NCBI RefSeq assembly: GCF_009763805.1
Contig: NZ_CP046804.1
Coordinates: forward strand, 124,001-188,000
From: Vibrio cidicii
GTDB lineage: Bacteria; Pseudomonadota; Gammaproteobacteria; Enterobacterales; Vibrionaceae
Direction: 5' to 3'
DNA length: 64,000 bases
A model generated the notes under the pieces. It ran no database searches, had not been told where the DNA came from, and saw only the letters and a list, made by a program, of their open reading frames with translations. A program made the translations under genes and the position numbers. Below are positions 1-8,325 of the stretch, in pieces. Numbering within the stretch: the first letter of the stretch is position 1; every line of letters begins with the position of its first letter.

Positions 1-318
1 TCTTGAGACATTGACAAGTCTTGCGAACACATCCTGTTTGAGTCCCAGTATATTAATGCGTAGACTTTTCAGCGCTTGGCCCTGTGTTAGCTCTCCAAGC
101 AATAAGTGTTTGATGATTTTGTTTGCCTCGGTTTTGCGTTCTGCTGCACTTACTGCTTTGGCGTTTTTTGAGGTTTTTGATCTAGTCGGAGTATTAAGTT
201 GCGATCGTTCTTTGGTCGAATGAGTTGCATCCGTCCCAGTCTTGGGCTGATGTTGATTTCGGTTTGCTCTTAGACGAGCTACCGTATCTTGTACGGACTC
301 TTTATTGCTTGGCTTCAT
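1..318 (-). CDS. XRE-family HTH protein, partial (HipB-like partner)
   Basis: This reading frame begins at ATG 318 and is still open at the window edge after 106 codons. The first 70 or so residues are polar and rich in Lys, Thr, Ser and Asn, so probably disordered. Residues about 74-106 (starting LLLGELTQGQALKSLR) look like the first helices of an XRE/Cro-type helix-turn-helix. Its ATG overlaps the stop of the upstream HipA-like kinase gene by four bases (ATGA), so the two are translationally coupled. The likely role is antitoxin and autorepressor of the pair. The kinase-first order is the reverse of E. coli hipBA. The C-terminal end and the DNA-recognition helix lie outside the window, so the family call is tentative. 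Confidence 0.6.
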   Translation of the reverse strand, partial: MKPSNKESVQDTVARLRANRNQHQPKTGTDATHSTKERSQLNTPTRSKTSKNAKAVSAAERKTEANKIIKHLLLGELTQGQALKSLRINILGLKQDVFARLVNVSR

Positions 319-1676
319 AGTAGCCCCCATTTAGTGAGCTTTTCTGATAAATAATTAAGTCCAACGGCCGGCATCTCCAAGATTTGTTCTGGTACTCCTC
401 GTAAAGCGAGTCTCTGCTTTAGGCCTACGCATTTACTTGCAGTAATTGCTAGCTCTTTTAATAACATTTCCTTTGGCACCAGATCAGATAAGGTGTCTGC
501 AATGCCGACAAAGTCGTAAGTTCCGCCAACCTCTAGTGGGGCTTTCCATTTTGTTGTTCTTGGAATTCCTGCAGGATCGGCTTTCATTGGTGCGAAATCG
601 TAAATGGGAGCAAGCTTTATGACTCCATCACCCTTTAAGAATGAAGTATTTCTGCCATGGTTATCACTATTACCAAACAAGATGTTGAGTAGATCTCTCT
701 TCACCCATTCAATAACGAAAGCTTGGGTATCAAACCTATACCCTTGGTGTTTAACCATATTACTTTCAGTAATTTTTTCTATGAGAGTTCGGATTGTTGT
801 TTCGTGATCAAGAGTGACTCCAGCGCCTTTGTTTAAAATGGAATACACTGATTCCATGCCAAATCTCTCTATTTGTTGATCAATAATTTGAACATCAAAT
901 CGAGGAAGCCATAAGGAAGGGTAGTTTAATCCTTCCTCCAAGCGCATACCGTCGGTGGAGATCGTTTCAACTCCCATTTCAGTTAGCTCGTGGTAGAAGT
1001 AGAACTCAGCTCTTAGAATATTACAGTCGATGGTGCTTCTTGAGCCTCTAGGGTACTTTACTAAGTAATGTAAGTCGTGGTTGCTATTGTCATCTTGGTA
1101 TGGATCAATCCATATTTTTTCGCTGCCAGATCCATGATCGAAACCACATCGGAGGATCAGCTTTGGCGCTTCACCTCCAGCCCCAGTTGCACCACCTGCG
1201 GCTGCTCCTCTTTGCTGTGCATAGTCGAGGAAATCACCTGCTCGATTTTTAACATCATCAACAGAGAAGTAGAGGTTGTCTGCGACTTCGTAGCGCTCAG
1301 GAAGAGAGTCTTTTATTCTTAAGTTACCAATAGGCGACATTGTGCCAAACTTGAGCAAAACATAGTCTTGTTCATCAGAACTAAGGTCTTCAATATCTAG
1401 GTGTTTAACCCAGTATCGTCTACTAGCGCCACTAGGCATAATATCGTCTAGAAACTTTAGCCATCCAGGTTTACCCATATCATCAAAAAAGAACGAGATA
1501 GGGTGGTTGAGTGAAACAGCGTGAAAGTCATCTTTATCGTGGTGTTCTAGCGCATAGTCGCCGAGGTAGTTGAGTTCAGTCACTCGGAAATTATGTTGGC
1601 TACTTTTAGGGAATGAGATGATACCAATATCTATCCATTCACCTCTGATAAAAGCTTGTACGGTTAGTGCTTCCAT
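315..1676 (-). CDS. HipA-like serine/threonine kinase (toxin)
   Basis: The product of 453 residues is close in length to E. coli HipA (440). HipA-type kinases phosphorylate a cytosolic target (glutamyl-tRNA synthetase for E. coli HipA) and cause growth arrest. Visible motifs are a Gly/Ala-rich P-loop-like segment (about residues 157-172), the catalytic loop NSDNHGRN with the likely base Asp338, and the metal-binding IYDF (Asp about 360). I prefer ATG 1676, because AGAGGTG lies just upstream of it; a GTG at 1685 would add three residues. Three palindromic operators lie immediately upstream, and an HTH gene overlaps the 3' end. The pair sits beside the 3' end of ssrA, a common island insertion site in vibrios, but no integrase is seen. 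The target of this kinase is unknown. Confidence 0.8.
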   Translation of the reverse strand: MEALTVQAFIRGEWIDIGIISFPKSSQHNFRVTELNYLGDYALEHHDKDDFHAVSLNHPISFFFDDMGKPGWLKFLDDIMPSGASRRYWVKHLDIEDLSSDEQDYVLLKFGTMSPIGNLRIKDSLPERYEVADNLYFSVDDVKNRAGDFLDYAQQRGAAAGGATGAGGEAPKLILRCGFDHGSGSEKIWIDPYQDDNSNHDLHYLVKYPRGSRSTIDCNILRAEFYFYHELTEMGVETISTDGMRLEEGLNYPSLWLPRFDVQIIDQQIERFGMESVYSILNKGAGVTLDHETTIRTLIEKITESNMVKHQGYRFDTQAFVIEWVKRDLLNILFGNSDNHGRNTSFLKGDGVIKLAPIYDFAPMKADPAGIPRTTKWKAPLEVGGTYDFVGIADTLSDLVPKEMLLKELAITASKCVGLKQRLALRGVPEQILEMPAVGLNYLSEKLTKWGLL

Positions 1677-1699
1677 CGACAACACCTCTACTTATCAAT

Positions 1700-1715
1700 G
1701 AGTAAAACTTTACTC
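1700..1715. promoter_or_regulatory. hipA-like operator O1
   Basis: The palindrome GAGTAAAACTTTACTC is the first of three near-identical copies. It ends 24 bases before the kinase start codon. It probably binds the downstream-encoded HTH protein. Confidence 0.7.
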
Positions 1716-1740
1716 TTAAAGTTATTTTTTTTCAAGTTAC

Positions 1741-1756
1741 GAGTAAAATCTTACTC
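1741..1756. promoter_or_regulatory. hipA-like operator O2
   Basis: The palindrome GAGTAAAATCTTACTC begins exactly 41 bases after the first copy. Confidence 0.7.
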
Positions 1757-1781
1757 ATTAATGTGTGGGGAAACTTTTTAT

Positions 1782-1797
1782 GAGTAAATTATTACTC
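1782..1797. promoter_or_regulatory. hipA-like operator O3
   Basis: The palindrome GAGTAAATTATTACTC begins exactly 41 bases after the second copy. The 250 bases between here and the ssrA terminator hold no gene that I can recognise. Confidence 0.7.
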
Positions 1798-2050
1798 ATA
1801 TCCTGCAAGTCAAAATTGTTGATGAGCAGAATGGATTGTTTTAGCTATGAAAGCGCGATAGGGAGTGGGGCGTTAATTGTTTGTTCAGTGATGCAGGTTG
1901 TTCGTAATAAATGAACAGTTACCTTGAATGAACAAAATGGTTGAGGTGAGCTGTGGCAGTGTTACGCAGAATGTTACTAAATGACTGATATTAAGTGAAT
2001 CTCGATGAGACGCCCTGAACCACTTAAAGCTAGATAGGACAAGGGTTTAG

Positions 2051-2082
2051 AAAAGAAAACGGGACGTCCTGAGACGTCCCGT
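2051..2082 (-). terminator. ssrA intrinsic terminator
   Basis: On the minus strand, a ten-base-pair stem (ACGGGACGTC with its complement, loop TCAG) is followed by TTTCTTTTC. It lies just past the CCA end of tmRNA. Confidence 0.85.
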
Positions 2083-2092
2083 TACTAGTGAT

Positions 2093-2459
2093 TGGTGGAG
2101 CTGGGGGGATTTGAACCCCCGTCCGAAAACCATTCATCATTGGTACTACATGCTTAGTCGATCTTTAATTTCACTACCACCTGCGAACCGACACGCGAAT
2201 GAATAGCTAACCTGAATTGTTTCTTACGCTTCATCCCTCAGGTGGGGGAATCCACGCCAGCTTGATTTGGTTTGACCCCTCGTTGTTCCCCGTCTTACAA
2301 GCGGAAGCTAGGGCGAGAGGGCTCTGAGCAGGGTATTAAGCTGCTAGTGCGTAGTTTTCGTCGTTTGCGACTATTTTTTTGCGGTTTGTTAACGAGGCCT
2401 ACCGCACCTCGGCATGCACCTCAGACTGCAAAATTCCCGTCGAATCCAGAATCAGCCCC
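2093..2459 (-). ncRNA. ssrA: tmRNA (transfer-messenger RNA)
   Basis: This RNA rescues ribosomes stalled on broken mRNAs and adds a degradation tag. The 5' end begins GGGGCTGATTCTGGATTCGA and the 3' end finishes with the T-arm and GCTCCACCA, together forming the tRNA-like domain. The tag reading frame (2368 down to 2336) encodes ANDENYALAA followed by TAA. The length of about 367 bases is normal. Its partner smpB lies directly upstream on the same strand, as in other vibrios. Confidence 0.97.
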
Positions 2460-2473
2460 AAGGTATTTGGCGC

Positions 2474-2501
2474 ATACTACCAGAAAAGCACTGCCTGTCC
2501 A
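2474..2501 (-). promoter_or_regulatory. ssrA promoter
   Basis: Read on the minus strand, TGGACA (2501-2496), a 16-base spacer and TAGTAT (2479-2474) predict transcription starting near 2467. That is about eight bases before the mature tmRNA end, consistent with 5' trimming. The promoter lies inside an inverted repeat with arms GCATACTAC at 2472-2480 and 2502-2510. Confidence 0.6.
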
Positions 2502-2526
2502 GTAGTATGCGTCTAAGTGGTTAAGT

Positions 2527-3012
2527 TTAACGCAGTGAGCTCTTCATCACGCGAGCTTTCTGGCGTTGCCAATCGCGATCTTTAATATCTTCGCGCTTGT
2601 CGTGCAGCTTCTTACCTTTTGCCACACCGATTTTGATTTTCACCCAAGAACGAGACCAATAGAGTGAAAGAGCTGCTAACGTCATGCCTTCGCGGTTGAT
2701 ACGCCCAAGCAAATTATCAAGTTCACGACGGCTCATCAGCAGTTTGCGCACACGGGTAGGGTTAGCCACTACGTGTGTTGATGCCTGATTCAAAGGAGTG
2801 ATAGTCATGCCACTAACGAAGGCTTCGCCGTCACGCATAAAAACGTAACTTTCAGCGATATTGGCTTTACCTTGGCGAAGCGCTTTCACTTCCCACCCTT
2901 GTAGCTCCATGCCAGCTTCGATTTCATCTTCGATGAAATACTCGTGACGAGCTTTTTTGTTCAGCGCGATAGTGTTGCTACCGGCTTTTTGTTTCGAGTT
3001 TTTATTTGCCAT
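2527..3012 (-). CDS. smpB: SsrA-binding protein SmpB
   Basis: SmpB (161 residues) binds the tRNA-like domain of tmRNA and delivers it to stalled ribosomes. The start is the internal ATG at 3012, giving [20 protein letters not shown]; this N-terminus and length match other gamma-proteobacterial SmpB proteins. The much longer open frame upstream of that ATG is antisense to ratA and is not real. The OB-fold core and the conserved basic C-terminal tail ([11 protein letters not shown], then [11 protein letters not shown]) are visible. It is divergent from ratA and lies upstream of ssrA. Confidence 0.96.
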   Translation of the reverse strand: MANKNSKQKAGSNTIALNKKARHEYFIEDEIEAGMELQGWEVKALRQGKANIAESYVFMRDGEAFVSGMTITPLNQASTHVVANPTRVRKLLMSRRELDNLLGRINREGMTLAALSLYWSRSWVKIKIGVAKGKKLHDKREDIKDRDWQRQKARVMKSSLR

Positions 3013-3127
3013 AGTGGACTTATTATACGGTGTGCAACTTTGATAGGAAATGCTTTTATTTGCGCTGGCTGAGAATAAAAGTAAAATTGTGCAGGTCGTA
3101 AAAAGAATGTCCCTGAGAGGAGAAGCT

Positions 3128-3559
3128 ATGAAGCAAGTCACCCGTTCTGCATTGGTCTCTTTTAGTGCAGAACAGATGTATGCCCTGGTCAATGATGTGG
3201 CGAAATACCCTGAATTCTTACCAGGTTGCTCAGGTACACGAGTGATTGAATCGCTTGAATCGAGCATGATTGCTTCCGTGGATGTAGCAAAGGCGGGAAT
3301 CAGCAAAACATTTACTACCGCCAATACATTAACTCCCGGGGAATCGATTCTGATGACCTTAGTCGATGGCCCTTTTAAGACGTTACGCGGCGGTTGGTTT
3401 TTTACCGCCCTTGATGAGCAAGCCTGTAAGGTAGAGCTCAAACTGGAGTTTGAGTTTTCTAGCAAAATGATCGAACTGGCGTTTGGTAAAATCTTTAATG
3501 AACTCACCGGCAATATGGTGAATGCGTTTACGCAACGAGCGAAGCAGGTGTATCTATGA
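3128..3559 (+). CDS. ratA: RatA, START-domain ribosome-association toxin/COQ10-like
   Basis: This 143-residue single START (COQ10-like) domain protein matches RatA. E. coli RatA has been reported to block 70S subunit association, while homologues are coenzyme Q-binding proteins, so the physiological role is debated. I chose ATG 3128 because GAGAGGAGAAG precedes it; upstream in-frame codons lack a ribosome site. It overlaps ratB by four bases (ATGA), so the two are translated together. Confidence 0.9.
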   Translation: MKQVTRSALVSFSAEQMYALVNDVAKYPEFLPGCSGTRVIESLESSMIASVDVAKAGISKTFTTANTLTPGESILMTLVDGPFKTLRGGWFFTALDEQACKVELKLEFEFSSKMIELAFGKIFNELTGNMVNAFTQRAKQVYL

Positions 3560-3852
3560 GCATTGAAGATGAAATGATCCACGTTGAGGTGGTCTATGCG
3601 CTACCACAAGAGCAGCGAATTCTTAAGTTGGTGGTAAAACAGCAGGCGACGGTGGAAGAGATCATCCGTCAGTCTGGGGTGTTGGAACTGTATCCTGAGA
3701 TCGATCTGAGCAAAAACAAGGTGGGAGTATTTAGCCGAATGGTGAAACTCGATGCCACTGTGCGCGATAAAGATCGGATAGAGATCTACCGCCCACTGTT
3801 GGCAGATCCGAAAGAGATCCGAAGGAAACGTGCAGAGCAACAGAATCGCTAG
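3556..3852 (+). CDS. ratB: RatB, RnfH-family ubiquitin-like protein
   Basis: This 98-residue protein has the beta-grasp pattern of the RnfH/UPF0125 family ([18 protein letters not shown] at the start, then [22 protein letters not shown]). Its function is not established; in E. coli it is the second gene of the ratAB pair. Its start overlaps the ratA stop. Confidence 0.88.
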   Translation: MSIEDEMIHVEVVYALPQEQRILKLVVKQQATVEEIIRQSGVLELYPEIDLSKNKVGVFSRMVKLDATVRDKDRIEIYRPLLADPKEIRRKRAEQQNR

Positions 3853-3913
3853 CGCGAAAAGGTGGCTATTGCCTTGTTCCGTTGTGGAATTTGACTAATT
3901 ATCAATAAGAAAT

Positions 3914-3943
3914 CCCGGCAAGTACTGACTGCCGGGTTTTTAT
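3914..3943. terminator. Terminator between ratB and bamE
   Basis: The stem CCCGGCA/TGCCGGG is followed by TTTTTATT on the plus strand. The minus side also has a T-rich stretch, so it may serve both convergent genes. Confidence 0.8.
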
Positions 3944-3968
3944 TAGAGGCGGTGCTTGGGAGTTGAGA

Positions 3969-4329
3969 TTAACGAATTTCTTCGAAAAAACTGTCACTGG
4001 CGGGAAAATCACCCGCGATATCGACCAATGTCCCTTCGTTGTTAAAGCTGACAATCAGATTCTTTTGTACTGATGCTTTGTGCCCTTCGGTGTGATGATA
4101 GATGTAGTACCAAGTATTTGGGTAACCGTTTTCAACCAACATGGGCGAAACCCATGACAAAGCGTACTTGAGTTTTGGTCATACCAAACTTGAGTTTGTC
4201 TACCGCTTGCTGCTCAACATAATTGCCTTGGTTAATGTCGATTCGATAAACCAATTTTTCCAATACTGAACACCCAGTCAGCATCGTCATTGCCAACGGT
4301 AGGGCAACCAACCACTTCTTCAATTGCAT
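3969..4329 (-). CDS. bamE: BamE outer-membrane assembly lipoprotein (frameshift in sequence)
   Basis: BamE is a small lipoprotein subunit of the BAM complex that inserts beta-barrel proteins into the outer membrane. The N-terminus has a signal peptide with lipobox LTGC, then the family motif [14 protein letters not shown]. The next residues should be SPMLVENG, but these lie in another frame. Removing one T from the GTTTC (plus strand GAAAC at 4147-4151) joins the frames into 119 residues ending [17 protein letters not shown]. The shift is one of fifteen identical ones in the window and is probably not real. The gene is divergent from nothing nearby and converges on ratB. Confidence 0.9.
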
Positions 4330-4460
4330 AGCTAAATTCTTAGTAACCTCAAAAAATACTGCGCCAGATAATAAACAAGCTAAGTGCAGATGTAAAAAGC
4401 TCTCTGTAATGTATCGGTCACTCTGACAACGAATTTTGAGATCAGTTGCAATTATGTGTC

Positions 4461-4487
4461 AAAAAGCCAAGTTAAGGGAACTTGGCT
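4461..4487 (-). terminator. recN terminator
   Basis: On the minus strand, a nine-base-pair stem (AGCCAAGTT with its complement) is followed by TTTTT, just past the recN stop. Confidence 0.8.
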
Positions 4488-4500
4488 CTAATAAAAGATT

Positions 4501-6166
4501 TTATGCAGCGATCAAGAGCTCTTTGGCGTTTGCGAGCGTCGACTCTGTGATTTGGCTACCGCCAAGTAAGCGTGCTAATTCGCATACTCGCTGCTCTTGA
4601 TCCAAGAGATTCATCTGCGTCTCTGTGGTGCCGTTTTTGCTGTGCTTGGCGACAAACATCTGTTGGTGGCCGCATCCAGCTACTTGTGGTAGATGGGTAA
4701 CACACAACACTTGAGTGGATTCTCCCAGTTTGCGCAGCATTTTACCGACGACCGCCGCAGTTGGGCCGCTGATACCGACATCGACTTCATCGAAAATCAA
4801 GCTTGGGGTGTCGACTTTTTGGGCGGTTATCACCTGAATTGCTAAAGAAATACGCGAAAGTTCCCCACCAGACGCCACTTTGGCGATTGGTTGCAAGGGT
4901 TGGCCTGGGTTGGTTGAGACCAAGAAACAGACGCTATCTAAACCCAATGGTGATGGATGTGTTCCTTCATTACTGACTTCAATACTAAACACCGCTTTTT
5001 CCATGCTCAGTTCATGCATGCTTTGCGTGATGAGTTTGTTTAACTCTTTGGCGTAGCGGCAGCGAGATTTATGCAGTTTCTCTGCGCATTCAAGAAAACG
5101 GTGATATTTTTCCTCGACATTGGCAGCCAGTTCATCCATCTTCTCATCGGAGCAATCTAATGCTTCGATCTGTGCCAGTAGTTCCTGATGATGTTGGTAC
5201 AGCTCTTCTGGCAAAACATGGTGCTTACGAGAGATCGACATCACTTTAGAAAAGCGCGCTTCTACATAGGCGAGTCGCGATGGATCAACATCAATGTTGT
5301 CTAGATAGCTGCGTAATTCGCTATTCGCCTCTTCTAGCTGAATGATGGCCTCTGCGACCATATCCGGCAGAGTCGCCAGTTTAGGATCCAACTCAGCCAA
5401 TTCAATCAGTGCATTGCTGGCACTTTGTAAAATGCCAAGCGCATTCACTTCCTCGCCTTCGTATATCAGTTCAATTGCCTGCTGGCAGGTACTAGCCAAC
5501 TCTCCGCTGTTAGAGAGACGTTTATGTTCTTGTTCAAGCTCAATAAACTCGTCTTCGCCGATAGCAAGTTCATTGAGCTCTTTGATTTGATATTCCAGCA
5601 GTTGTTTTTGAGCCTGATTCTGTAAGCTGTTTTCTTTTAGCTGTTTGAGATGATTATCCGCTTGTCGCCAGTTTTGATAGGCGACACGAGTATTTTTCAA
5701 CAGGTTTAAGTGACCTGCGTATTGGTCGAGCATCGCCATTTGGTGTTCACTCTTCATCAACTGATGATGAGCATGCTGGCCATGGATATTGATCAATAAC
5801 TGCCCTAAAGCTTTCAATTGAGAAAGGGGAACCGGGCTGCCGTTGATAAACGAGCGCGAAACGCCCTTCCTTAGTCACAATGCGGCGCAAAATGCACTCA
5901 CTGCCATCTAGTAGTTCGTTGTCTTCAAGCCAACGTGAGGCGTGAAGGTTGTTATCCAATAAAAATGCAGCGCTGACCTCGGTTTTTTCTTCGCCGCGTC
6001 GGACCATGCTCGCTTCGGCGCGGCCTCCTAGACATAAGCCCAATGCGTCGATCGCGATTGACTTACCAGCACCGGTTTCACCGGTGATAGTAGTCATTCC
6101 TTTAGATAGCTCGAGTTGTAAAGATTTAACAATGGCAAAATTATTCACACTTAGATGAGCCAGCAT
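4501..6166 (-). CDS. recN: DNA repair ATPase RecN (frameshift in sequence)
   Basis: RecN is an SMC-like ATPase that acts in recombinational repair of double-strand breaks. It has Walker A (GETGAGKS, about residue 29), a long central coiled coil, and the C-terminal signature and Walker B region ([16 protein letters not shown], then [13 protein letters not shown]). The frame breaks after VTKEGR and resumes at [14 protein letters not shown]. Deleting one T in the GTTTC (plus-strand GAAAC at 5858-5862) restores the expected [14 protein letters not shown] and a 554-residue protein, close to the E. coli length of 553. LexA-type boxes in the promoter show SOS control. Confidence 0.93.
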
Positions 6167-6176
6167 TTTAGTTTAC

Positions 6177-6232
6177 CTGTATAACTGAACAATACTGTAT
6201 GTAAAATCAGTATATACTGTTTCTTTATACAG
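6177..6232 (-). promoter_or_regulatory. LexA (SOS) boxes upstream of recN
   Basis: One clear box, CTGTTTCTTTATACAG, lies at 6217-6232 and matches CTGT-N8-ACAG. Two weaker half-matching boxes lie at 6195-6210 and 6177-6192, next to the recN start. Multiple boxes are also known at E. coli recN. Confidence 0.8.
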
Positions 6233-6313
6233 TAAAGTTGTGTGAGTAAAAATTTGTGAGTCAGATTTTATTTATCGTCCATCTTCTCTCATCGGAAACA
6301 CAAAAATCGCCCA

Positions 6314-6347
6314 CAAAAAAAGGTTGATGAGTGACCATCAACCTTTC
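6314..6347 (-). terminator. nadK terminator
   Basis: On the minus strand, a ten-base-pair stem (AAGGTTGATG/CATCAACCTT) is followed by a run of T. Confidence 0.85.
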
Positions 6348-6367
6348 TATCTATTCGTTTCAGTCAG

Positions 6368-7252
6368 CTAAAAAAGCTTGCTCGACCAACCAAGTTTCTT
6401 ACGCAGCACATGGTAATAGCTGTAATCTTTCGGGTGAATAAGTCGTAGCCTATTCGGGCTTTGATAGATGTGGATCTCGTCGCCTGGAGAGACGGGCAGA
6501 GAAACTTGCCCATCACAGCTGACCTCTTGCGTGCCCCGATTATCTGGAGAAACCAGCAGTTTGATTCTTCTATTGGCATCGACAACCAGTGGGCGACTCG
6601 ATAGCGTATGTGGGAACATTGGGACTAAGGAAATGGCGTTCAAACTGGGGGATAGAATGGGGCCGCCGCCAGAGAGAGAGTAAGCGGTGGAGCCTGTTGG
6701 TGTTGAGATAATCAGGCCGTCTGAGCGCTGAGAAAAAGCGAAAGAGTTGTCAATATACACTTCAAACTCAATCATATGAGCGATTTGCCCCGGGTGAAGC
6801 ACGGCCTCATTTAACGCCGCGTTGTGGCTTTTTATCTGCCCGTGCCGATGAATCTCCGCTTCCAATAGAAAACGTTCTTCTTCGATGTATGCCCCGTTCA
6901 AAACCGCTTCGAGCGCCGCTTGAAAATCCTCCGGATTGAGATCGGTTAAAAAGCCGAGATTGCCTCGGTTGACGCCGATCACTGAGATGTCGAAGCGAGA
7001 TAGTATTCTTGCTGCGCCCAGCATATTGCCATCCCCGCCAACGACAATCGCCAGATCAGCTTTTTCGCCTAATTCAACCAAGCCCGAAAAGTGTGCAGCG
7101 GGAACGTCATCCAAAATATGCGCAAGCCTGTCATCAATAAACACTTGATAGCCGAGTGAGGTTAACCAGTGATACAAATCGCGATGCGTTTGTATCGCTT
7201 TCTGATCTCTGGGTTTTCCGATAATAGCGATCACGTTAAATGGTTTTTTCAT
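6368..7252 (-). CDS. nadK: NAD kinase
   Basis: This 294-residue enzyme phosphorylates NAD to NADP in the cytosol. The diagnostic GGDGN motif (about residues 72-76) and the glycine-rich [16 protein letters not shown] segment are present. The length fits the family (E. coli 292). It is divergent from grpE, as in other gamma-proteobacteria, and has its own terminator ahead of the recN promoter. Confidence 0.96.
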   Translation of the reverse strand: MKKPFNVIAIIGKPRDQKAIQTHRDLYHWLTSLGYQVFIDDRLAHILDDVPAAHFSGLVELGEKADLAIVVGGDGNMLGAARILSRFDISVIGVNRGNLGFLTDLNPEDFQAALEAVLNGAYIEEERFLLEAEIHRHGQIKSHNAALNEAVLHPGQIAHMIEFEVYIDNSFAFSQRSDGLIISTPTGSTAYSLSGGGPILSPSLNAISLVPMFPHTLSSRPLVVDANRRIKLLVSPDNRGTQEVSCDGQVSLPVSPGDEIHIYQSPNRLRLIHPKDYSYYHVLRKKLGWSSKLF

Positions 7253-7273
7253 AGCTTTTCCGCGTTAAAGAGG

Positions 7274-7299
7274 CTTGAATCGGGCGTTATCATCCCCAT
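7274..7299 (+). promoter_or_regulatory. Sigma-32 heat-shock promoter of grpE
   Basis: CTTGAA, 14 bases and CCCCAT match the sigma-32 consensus exactly in both hexamers. They lie about 100 bases before grpE. Confidence 0.8.
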
Positions 7300-7398
7300 A
7301 ATAATGGCAAGTTAGCCACTATTGCGAATTTTTGTGAAGTTAAAGCCAGTTACATAGGCTTGGCTTTAAAGGACAAAGTGTTGAATTCTGGAGATATC

Positions 7399-8001
7399 AT
7401 GAGCAACGAAGAAAATAAAATCAACGAAGAACAGCTAAAACAGAACGAATCTGCGGACATCGAGGTAGATGCTGTTGGTACGGATGCTGATATCGAATGG
7501 AACCAAGCAGAGGAAAGCGACGAAGCAGCAGCGAAAATTGCTGAGCTGGAAGCGGCACTGCTTGCAAGTGAATCTCGAGTAAAAGAGCAGCAAGATGCGG
7601 TGCTGCGTGCCAGAGCGGATGTGGAGAACATGCGTCGTCGTAGCGAACAGGAAATCGATAAAGCACGTAAGTATGCGCTGAACAAGTTTGCTGAAGAGTT
7701 ATTGCCTGTTATCGATAATTTAGAGCGTGCAATTCAAGCGGCGGATGTGGAAAGCGAGGCTGTGAAGCCATTGCTTGAGGGCGTTGAACTGACGCACAAG
7801 ACGTTTGTCGATACCGTCAATAAGTTTGGTCTGAAAGAGATCAACCCTGAGGGCGAAGTGTTCAATCCAGAATTCCATCAAGCGATGTCTATTCAGGAAA
7901 GCCCAGATCATGAGTCAAACACAGTGATGTTTGTGATGCAGAAAGGCTATGAACTGAATGGTCGTGTGATTCGTCCGGCGATGGTTATGGTTGCAAAATA
8001 A
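7399..8001 (+). CDS. grpE: GrpE nucleotide exchange factor
   Basis: GrpE (200 residues) releases ADP from DnaK. The N-terminus is acidic and disordered, followed by a long helix ([21 protein letters not shown]) and a C-terminal beta domain ending [14 protein letters not shown], all typical. ATG 7399, preceded by GGAGA, is chosen over an upstream in-frame ATG at 7360 because the protein then starts like other GrpE proteins. A sigma-32 promoter lies upstream, and dnaK and dnaJ follow after the symporter gene. Confidence 0.95.
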   Translation: MSNEENKINEEQLKQNESADIEVDAVGTDADIEWNQAEESDEAAAKIAELEAALLASESRVKEQQDAVLRARADVENMRRRSEQEIDKARKYALNKFAEELLPVIDNLERAIQAADVESEAVKPLLEGVELTHKTFVDTVNKFGLKEINPEGEVFNPEFHQAMSIQESPDHESNTVMFVMQKGYELNGRVIRPAMVMVAK

Positions 8002-8020
8002 ATCACCATCATCATTTATG

Positions 8021-8049
8021 AAAAGAGAGGCATAGTCCTCTCTTTTTTT
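8021..8049 (+). terminator. grpE terminator
   Basis: The stem AAAAGAGAGG/CCTCTCTTTT is followed by a T run. Confidence 0.9.
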
Positions 8050-8325
8050 GTTTGAAATCGATAAGCGAAAGCTTGTTAATTAAGGAGATTCTAAATTTTC
8101 TCTGTTTGGAATTGGAAAACTCTACACTTTCAATTATTTAGAGATTTATGCTGTTTGGATGGGCTAAATCTGATGAAAATTTCAACTTGCTCAATGTAAC
8201 ACTTTTGTAAATAAATACTTCGAATTGTTATTGGTGTGTGTATTATGCGCGGACGTTTAGCGCCTTTGGTGACATAAACGACTTCATAATGATAAATACC
8301 CAACACAACAATCTGGAGTGGAACG

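Noticed and set aside
3013..3582. A 190-codon open extension upstream of smpB on the minus strand
   Set aside because: It is antisense to ratA and ratB; SmpB homologues start at ATG 3012.
3969..4329. bamE and the other broken genes as true pseudogenes or programmed frameshifts
   Set aside because: The genes are mostly essential or core, all share the same one-base GAAC to GAAAC change, and no slippery site with a stimulator is seen.
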